64,000 nt of DNA. It comes from CAVWNR01 sp963756525. GTDB lineage: Bacteria; Actinomycetota; Actinomycetes; Mycobacteriales; Jatrophihabitantaceae. How positions within the stretch are numbered: position 1 is the first letter of the stretch; every line of letters begins with the position of its first letter. Position numbers and translations under genes: made by a program. The stretch spans positions 186,001 through 250,000 of the forward strand of contig CAVWNR010000002.1 of the NCBI GenBank assembly GCA_963756525.1, read 5' to 3'. The notes under the pieces were generated by a model. The model was given only the letters and a program-made list of their open reading frames with translations. It was not told the DNA's origin and did no database searches. Below are positions 58,982 to 64,000 of this stretch, piece by piece.

Positions 58982-60016
58982 ATGAGGCGCTGGTGGTGGT
59001 CTGCACGGTCCGCGACCTGCTGTGCGGCGCTGGTTGCCGCGGCGGCGCTGGTCATCAGTGGATGCTCGAGCCAAAGCACGTCGGGCACCACGCCGGCGAA
59101 CTCCGCGACCAAGACTCGGCTCACCGTGGACATGGTGACCCACGGCCAGGCGGGCGACCCGTTCTGGGCGCTGGTGCAGAAGGGCGCCCAGCAGGCCGCC
59201 GCGGACTTCAACGTGGCGCTGAACTACCAGTCGCCGAAGAGCACCGACCCGTCCGCGCAGGCGTCGATGATCAGCCAGGCGGCCGCGAAGAAGCCGGACG
59301 CGATGGTGGTCACCATCCCGGACGCGGCGGTGCTCGATCCGCCGATCCGGCAGGCCGTCAGCGCTGGGCTGCCGGTGGTCGCGATGAACGTCGGTGCCGC
59401 GGACTGGCAGCAGGTGGGGGCGTTGACCTTCGTCGGACAGGACGAGCAGGCCGCCGGCACCGAGGCCGGCGCGCAGATGGCCGCCGCCGGGGTGCGCCAG
59501 GGATTGTGCGTGATCACCGAGGCGAACAACAGCGCGCTGAACACCCGCTGCGCCGGATTCGCCAAGCGCCTGCAGGCCGCCGGCGGCTCGGCGCAGGTCC
59601 TGCAGGTCAACGCGAACCAGCTGCACGATGCGCAGCAGGCGATCACGAACACGCTGCGGCAGCACCCCCAGATCACGGGGGTGCTCTCCACCACCATTCT
59701 CGGGTTCAGTGCCGCCGGGGGCGCGGTGAAGAGCCTGAACGCGTTCGGCCGGATCAAGCTGGGCAGTTTCGACGTCTCGCAGACAGCATTGACCGCTGTG
59801 CAGAACGGCCAGTCGCTGTTCGTGATCGACCAGCAGCCGTTCCTGGAGGGGTACGCCGCGGTGCAGGTGGCCGCGTTCCAGGTCCGATTCGGCCAGCATC
59901 CGTACGGCCCGATCTACACCGGCCCCAGCCTGGTCACCAAGGGGAACGCCGCCAAGGTCGCGCAGCTCTACAAGAGCACCGGCATTCCGCTGTTCAATGG
60001 CGGGTACCCCGCATGA
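58982..60016 (+). CDS. sugar-type ABC substrate-binding lipoprotein
   Basis: A 344-residue type I periplasmic-binding-protein fold (Peripla_BP_4, ribose/allose-like). Lipoprotein signal: WWWSARSATCCAALVAAAAL then VISGC with lipidation at Cys28. 'HGQAGDPFWALVQKGAQQAAADFNVALNY', 'AMVVTIPDAAVLDPPIRQAVSAGLPVVAMNVG', 'GVLSTTILGFSAAGGAVKSLN' and 'GSFDVSQTALTAVQNGQSLFVIDQQPFLEGYAAVQVAA' are typical. AGGAGG lies before the ATG. No ABC permease or ATPase follows; a sodium/solute symporter does. The binding protein may serve a remote ABC system, or hand substrate to the symporter. Confidence 0.9.
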   Translation: MRRWWWSARSATCCAALVAAAALVISGCSSQSTSGTTPANSATKTRLTVDMVTHGQAGDPFWALVQKGAQQAAADFNVALNYQSPKSTDPSAQASMISQAAAKKPDAMVVTIPDAAVLDPPIRQAVSAGLPVVAMNVGAADWQQVGALTFVGQDEQAAGTEAGAQMAAAGVRQGLCVITEANNSALNTRCAGFAKRLQAAGGSAQVLQVNANQLHDAQQAITNTLRQHPQITGVLSTTILGFSAAGGAVKSLNAFGRIKLGSFDVSQTALTAVQNGQSLFVIDQQPFLEGYAAVQVAAFQVRFGQHPYGPIYTGPSLVTKGNAAKVAQLYKSTGIPLFNGGYPA

Positions 60017-60074
60017 GCCGCCGCGGCCGTGGTATGGCTCTTGGCCGGACGACGCCACGAGGGGGTGAACGGCC

Positions 60075-61748
60075 GTGAGCCCGTCAGAGGCAGCCCGACC
60101 GCTGGCCGACGCGGCGCTGAAACTGTCGCTGTCCGGGCTGGACATCGCGCTGTTGGCGATCTACTTCTGCTTCGTGATCGGCATCGGTATCGCGCTGCGC
60201 CGGCTGGTCAAGACCTCCACCGACTTCTTCCTGTCCGGCCGGTCGCTACCGGCGTGGATCACCGGGATCGCGTTCATCTCCGCCAACCTCGGCGCGATCG
60301 AGATCCTGGGCATGTCGGCGTCCGGCGCGCAGTACGGCATCAGCATCGTGCACTACTACTGGATCGGTGCGGTGCCGGCGATGGTGTTCCTCGGCGTCGT
60401 AATGATGCCGTTCTACTACGGGTCCAAGGTGCGCAGCGTCCCCGAGTACCTGTTGCGCCGCTACGACCGCAAGACCCATCTGATCAACGCCATTATTTTC
60501 GTGATCTCCTCGGTGCTCATCGCCGGGGTGAACCTGTACGCGCTGGCCGCGGTGCTCGACTCCCTGCTAGGCATCCCGCTGGCGGTGGCAATCGTCATCG
60601 CCGCGCTGTTCGTGCTCTCCTACATCTTGCTGGGTGGGCTGTCCAGCGCCATCTACAACGAGGTGATGCAGTTCTTCGTGATCTGCGCGGGGCTCATTCC
60701 GATGGTCATCGTGGCGCTGAAGGAATCCGGCGGCATCCACGGCCTGTTCGCCAAGCTGTCCACCAGCGGCCACGATTTCACCTCCGCGTGGTCCGGCGTC
60801 GGGCTGGGCGGACACAACCCGGTCGGAGACTGGATCGGCCTGGTGTTCGGGCTGGCATTCTGCCTGTCCTTCGGCTACTGGACGACCAACTTTGCCGAGG
60901 TGCAGCGGGCCATGTCCGCGAAGGATGACAATGCCGCCCGGCTAACGCCGATCATCGGGGCATTCCCCAAGGCGATCATCCCGCTAGGCATTGTCATTCC
61001 AGGCATGGCCGCGGTACTGCTCATTCCAGGCCTCGGCGAGGGCGGCGGCCTGCCGTACAACGACGCCATCCCTGCGCTAATGAACAAGTACCTCCCAGTC
61101 GGTGTGCTCGGGGTCGCCATCACCGGACTGCTCGCCGCGTTCATGGCCGGCATGGCCGCTAACGTCTCGTCGTTCAACGCCGTTTGGACGTACGACATCT
61201 GGCAGAACTACATCCGCCCCGGCCGGGCGGACCGCTACTACCTCAACGTCGGCCGGATCACCACCGTGGTGGGGGTCTTCGTCGGCATCCTGACCGCGTT
61301 CATCGCCGCCGGATATAGCAACATCGCCAACTACATCCAGACGCTGTTCTCCTTCTTCAACGTGCCGATCTTCGTCGCGTTCATCGTCGGGATGACCTGG
61401 CGCAAGGCCGGGCGCGGCTCCGGCTTCTATGGCATGATCGCCGGCACCCTGGCCGCGTTCACCACCTGGCTGCTGTACAAACAGGGTGTGCTGTCCTTCC
61501 GCAGCGACCTTGCCGAGACTCAGTGGGGCGCGATGATCGGCTTCGCCGCCGGGCTGCTCGCCATGGCGATTGCGACTATCTTCAGCCGCCCCAAACCGAT
61601 CGAGGAGCTGGGCGGGCTGGTATTCGGCTTGCAGGAGCACAGCGAGGCGAAACCCCACCACGTGTCCTGGTACGGGTCCCCGATATTCCTGGGCGCGTGC
61701 GCGCTCGTACTGTGCGGGCTGTTGTACGTCTACATCGAAGTCGTTTGA
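60075..61748 (+). CDS. sodium/solute symporter (SSS family)
   Basis: A 557-residue integral membrane protein with about 13-14 helices in the LeuT fold. 'TSTDFFLSGRSLPAWITGIAFISANLGAIEILGMSASGAQYGI' is the SSS TM1-TM2 region, 'FYYGSKVRSVPEYLLRRYDRKTHLINAIIFVISSVLIAGVNLYALA' the conserved TM3-TM4 region, and 'GLLAAFMAGMAANVSSFNAVWTYDIWQNYIRPG' the conserved TM9 region with the Ser pair of the Na2 site. The family includes SGLT-like sugar transporters, which fits the ROK regulator upstream and phosphoglucomutase downstream. GTG 60075 is the start. It lies 58 bases after the lipoprotein gene. Confidence 0.9.
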   Translation: MSPSEAARPLADAALKLSLSGLDIALLAIYFCFVIGIGIALRRLVKTSTDFFLSGRSLPAWITGIAFISANLGAIEILGMSASGAQYGISIVHYYWIGAVPAMVFLGVVMMPFYYGSKVRSVPEYLLRRYDRKTHLINAIIFVISSVLIAGVNLYALAAVLDSLLGIPLAVAIVIAALFVLSYILLGGLSSAIYNEVMQFFVICAGLIPMVIVALKESGGIHGLFAKLSTSGHDFTSAWSGVGLGGHNPVGDWIGLVFGLAFCLSFGYWTTNFAEVQRAMSAKDDNAARLTPIIGAFPKAIIPLGIVIPGMAAVLLIPGLGEGGGLPYNDAIPALMNKYLPVGVLGVAITGLLAAFMAGMAANVSSFNAVWTYDIWQNYIRPGRADRYYLNVGRITTVVGVFVGILTAFIAAGYSNIANYIQTLFSFFNVPIFVAFIVGMTWRKAGRGSGFYGMIAGTLAAFTTWLLYKQGVLSFRSDLAETQWGAMIGFAAGLLAMAIATIFSRPKPIEELGGLVFGLQEHSEAKPHHVSWYGSPIFLGACALVLCGLLYVYIEVV

Positions 61749-61772
61749 TCCGAGCCGGTGGAGTAGCGCACC

Positions 61773-62120
61773 ATGAGCACAAGATCGCAGCCCAAGCGCG
61801 GCAAGATCCAACTCACCGAGGAGGAGGCCCGCAACTGGCGGCTGGCCAAGCTGTTCGACCTGCGCACGTTCATCGGCAGCCTCTTCGTGATCTTCGGGAT
61901 AATGGTCATCATCCCCGGCGCCGTGGCCAGCCAGGCCACGATCGAGAAAGCGGCCGGGATCCATCTCGGCCTGTGGGTGGGCGGGATCATGCTCGCCATC
62001 GGCATTATCTTCTCGCTCTGGGTCCTGCTCAGTCCGCCGCCGCCGGTCACCGCGGCGGAGGCCGAGGCCTCCCGCAAGGCGCGCGAGGAGTTCGGCACCC
62101 ACTCCCCGGGCGGCCACTGA
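61773..62120 (+). CDS. two-helix membrane protein linked to the SSS symporter
   Basis: A 115-residue protein with a charged N-terminus (RGKIQLTEEEARNWRLAKLFDLRT), two membrane helices (about residues 33-53 and 64-86) and a Pro-rich cytoplasmic tail (SPPPPVTAAEAEASRKAREEFG). It starts 24 bases after the symporter and is presumably co-transcribed. Small two-helix partners are known for some SSS proteins; whether this is an accessory subunit is not known. No family recognised. Confidence 0.75.
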   Translation: MSTRSQPKRGKIQLTEEEARNWRLAKLFDLRTFIGSLFVIFGIMVIIPGAVASQATIEKAAGIHLGLWVGGIMLAIGIIFSLWVLLSPPPPVTAAEAEASRKAREEFGTHSPGGH

Positions 62121-62144
62121 CGATCATGCCGGCCCTTGCCGCCC

Positions 62145-62318
62145 TGTTGATGTTGGACTTGTGGCGGATATGAGGCTGTCGCAAAATGCAGCGAAAGATC
62201 GTTTGGGCCACAACATCTGGGATCGGCTCGCGTCGCGGGCGCGAGATCTTGTGATCGCGGGAAGGTGCCAGGGGATTCTGCGACAGGCTCATATTCGACC
62301 ACTAGTCCAACATCAACA
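62145..62318. mobile_element. 174-bp MITE-like element with about 43-bp imperfect terminal inverted repeats
   Basis: The left end TGTTGATGTTGGACTTGTGG and the right end (reverse complement) TGTTGATGTTGGACTAGTGG continue as '(C/T)(G/C)G(A)ATATGAG(G/C)CTGTCGCA' on both sides. About 85-90% of positions agree over some 43 bases. Nothing is coded inside. Its right end also occurs alone at 2657-2689, showing mobility or duplication. Target-site duplications are not clear (flanks CCC and CTG). It lies between the symporter operon and pgm. The parental transposase is not in the window. Confidence 0.75.
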
Positions 62319-62388
62319 CTGAAAGTCGGGGAGGCATCGGGCAGGCCGTAGTCTGATCGGACCCGGACACAATGCTGTGGAGGCTGCG

Positions 62389-64000
62389 ATGACCCACCCC
62401 CGCGCCGGGCAGCCGGCCGCGCCCGCCGACCTCATCGACATCGACGCGCTGATCGCCGCCTACTACGACCGGCACCCCGACCCGGCGCTACCGGAGCAGC
62501 GGGTCAGCTTCGGCACCTCCGGGCACCGCGGCTCGTCGCTGGCCTCGACGTTCAACGAGGATCACATCGCCGCGACCAGCCAGGCGATCTGCGAGTATCG
62601 CGCCGCGGAGGGCATCACCGGCCCGCTGTTCCTCGGCGCGGACACGCATGCGCTCTCCGGTCCGGCCACCGATACCGCGCTGGAGGTGTTCGCCGGCAAC
62701 GCGGTGAACGTGCTGGTCGACTCCCGCGACGGGTATACCCCGACGCCGGCGGTGTCGCGGGCGATCCTGGCGCACAATGCTCACAGCGCGGCGGCGGGTA
62801 TCGGCGCGCAGGCGGACGGGGTGGTGGTCACCCCGTCGCACAACCCGCCGCCGGACGGCGGGTTCAAGTACAACCCGCCGGACGGCGGCCCGGCCGGCAC
62901 CGAGGTCACCGGCTGGATCCAGCGGCGGGCGAACGAGCTGCTGGCCGCCGGGCTGGCCGAGGTTCGCCGGGTGCCCATCGAGGCCGCCCGCGCGGCCGAC
63001 ACGACCGGGCAGTACGACTTCCTCGGCGAGTACGTCGCGGCGCTGCCGCAGGTGATCGACCTGGACGCGATCCGCTCGGCCGGCGTGCGGATCGGCGCCG
63101 ACCCGCTGGGCGGGGCCAGCGTCGCGTACTGGGGCGAGATCGCCGACCGGCACCGGCTGGAGCTCACCGTCGTGAACCCGAAGGTGGATTCGACGTTCGC
63201 GTTCATGACCCTGGACTGGGACGGCAAGATCCGCATGGACTGCTCGTCGCAGTACGCGATGGCCTCGCTCATCGCCCGGCAGCACGAGTTCGACATCGCC
63301 ACCGGCAACGACACCGACGCCGACCGGCACGGCATCGTCACCCCGGACGGCGGGCTGATGAACCCGAACCACTACCTAGCCGTGGCGATCGAGTACCTCT
63401 TCTCGCACCGCCCGTCCTGGCCGGTCGACGCGGCAGTCGGCAAGACGCTGGTCAGCTCGTCGATGATCGACCGGGTCGCCGCCGGCGTCGGCCGGCGGCT
63501 CTACGAGGTGCCGGTCGGCTTCAAGTGGTTCGTGCCCGGGCTGCTCGACGGGTCGGTGGGCTTCGGCGGCGAGGAGAGCGCGGGCGGTTCGTTCCTCGCC
63601 CGCGACGGCAGCGCGTGGAGCACCGACAAGGACGGCATCATCTGCTGCCTGCTGGCCGCGGAGATCAGCGCGATCAGCGGCACGTCGCCGTCGCAGTGGT
63701 ACGCCGAGCTGACCGCGCAGTACGGCGCCCCGGCGTACGCGCGGATCGACTCGCCCGCCACCCGCGAGCAGAAGGCGGCCCTCGGCCGGCTCTCCCCGGA
63801 GCAGGTGCCGGCCGGCGAGCTCGCCGGCGAGCCGATCATCGCCATCCTGACCACCGCCCCCGGCAACGGCGCCCCGATCGGCGGGCTGAAGGTCAGCACG
63901 GCGTCCGGCTGGTTCGCTGCCCGCCCGTCCGGCACGGAGGACGTGTACAAGCTCTACGCCGAGTCCTTCCGCGGCCCGGACCACCTCGCCCGCATCCAGG
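62389..64000 (+). CDS. pgm: phosphoglucomutase, alpha-D-glucose-phosphate type (partial, runs off the end)
   Basis: 537 codons visible of a protein usually about 546-560 long, so only the last 10-20 residues are missing. 'RVSFGTSGHRGSSLASTFNEDHI' opens the first domain, VVTPSHNPPPDGGFKYNPPDGG holds the phosphoserine (Ser150), 'DIATGNDTDADRHGIVTPDGG' the Mg2+-binding DxDxD loop, 'FGGEESAGGSF' the sugar-binding loop and 'ARPSGTEDVYKLYAESF' the phosphate-binding loop. It interconverts glucose 1- and 6-phosphate. GTGGAGG (62377-62383) precedes the ATG. Position behind the sugar transporter genes may be coincidental, since the MITE separates them. Confidence 0.94.
   Translation, partial: MTHPRAGQPAAPADLIDIDALIAAYYDRHPDPALPEQRVSFGTSGHRGSSLASTFNEDHIAATSQAICEYRAAEGITGPLFLGADTHALSGPATDTALEVFAGNAVNVLVDSRDGYTPTPAVSRAILAHNAHSAAAGIGAQADGVVVTPSHNPPPDGGFKYNPPDGGPAGTEVTGWIQRRANELLAAGLAEVRRVPIEAARAADTTGQYDFLGEYVAALPQVIDLDAIRSAGVRIGADPLGGASVAYWGEIADRHRLELTVVNPKVDSTFAFMTLDWDGKIRMDCSSQYAMASLIARQHEFDIATGNDTDADRHGIVTPDGGLMNPNHYLAVAIEYLFSHRPSWPVDAAVGKTLVSSSMIDRVAAGVGRRLYEVPVGFKWFVPGLLDGSVGFGGEESAGGSFLARDGSAWSTDKDGIICCLLAAEISAISGTSPSQWYAELTAQYGAPAYARIDSPATREQKAALGRLSPEQVPAGELAGEPIIAILTTAPGNGAPIGGLKVSTASGWFAARPSGTEDVYKLYAESFRGPDHLARIQ

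Overview
High-G+C (visibly about 70%) chromosome of a mycothiol-producing actinomycete. Evidence: mshD directly behind glnR, a PcaD-PcaC fusion, an F420-type reductase family member, LLM-class flavin oxidoreductases, a 13E12-type HNH gene with an actinobacterial SOS box, an IdeR-type iron box, and many genes whose -10 hexamer lies 6-8 nt before the start codon (leaderless transcription). The genus cannot be fixed from the sequence alone. No rRNA, tRNA or CRISPR array was seen.

Layout. 1-2.7 kb: small membrane and PRC-barrel genes, an apparently C-terminally truncated HpnB-like glycosyltransferase, a zinc-ribbon membrane protein. 2.75-11.05 kb: a nine-gene, almost gap-free operon pobA-pcaI-J-F-H-G-B-(DC)-R that takes 4-hydroxybenzoate through protocatechuate and the beta-ketoadipate pathway, with its own IclR regulator last. 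11.05-13.7 kb: a strong hairpin, decayed gene fragments, a TetR gene divergent from a DDN-family reductase with a clear operator, and a small phosphatase. 13.85-17.5 kb: alditol oxidase, then a CoA ligase/amidohydrolase pair that resembles the CouL/CouO enzymes of hydroxycinnamate breakdown and could feed pobA. 17.5-20 kb: DUF962, DUF2516, a frameshifted Lys/Arg-rich (HbhA-like?) gene and a frameshifted HNH gene under an SOS box. 20.5-23.6 kb: an MMPL transporter and an IdeR-box bfd-bfr iron-storage pair.

23.6-37.2 kb matches, as I recall it, the order of the Mycobacterium Rv0811c-Rv0819 block: ygfZ, pabC, nitrobindin-like, sseC, rhodanese, lmeA-like, glnR, mshD. Here it is interrupted at about 25.9-31 kb by accessory genes, including a candidate structured RNA with a 12-codon ORF behind an extremely strong ribosome-binding site. 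A Cys-containing leader peptide precedes the sulfur genes. 37.2-38.6 kb: a lower-G+C two-gene cassette, a DUF6932-type nucleotidyltransferase-like protein plus an unknown partner. It is the best candidate here for an undescribed system.

38.7-48 kb: metabolic genes (MaoC hydratase, PIG-L deacetylase, homocysteine methyltransferase, Gfo/Idh/MocA, AlaX, ctaD, NUDIX) and a divergent uronate dehydrogenase/glucarate dehydratase-like pair. 48.0-48.12 kb: five 12-bp tandem repeats abutting a perfect 53-bp palindrome; a degenerate relative lies at 57.54 kb. 48.1-55.6 kb: a secreted HAF/CHRD-like protein and a signalling operon (histidine kinase, pseudokinase, NarL-type regulator, receiver-only protein), flanked on both sides by GGGTGC-N2-GCACCC palindromes. 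55.6-62.1 kb: two LLM oxidoreductases, a ROK regulator, and an unusual set of a sugar-type binding lipoprotein, a sodium/solute symporter and a small membrane protein. 62.15-62.32 kb: a MITE whose terminal repeat also occurs at 2.66 kb. The window ends inside a phosphoglucomutase gene.
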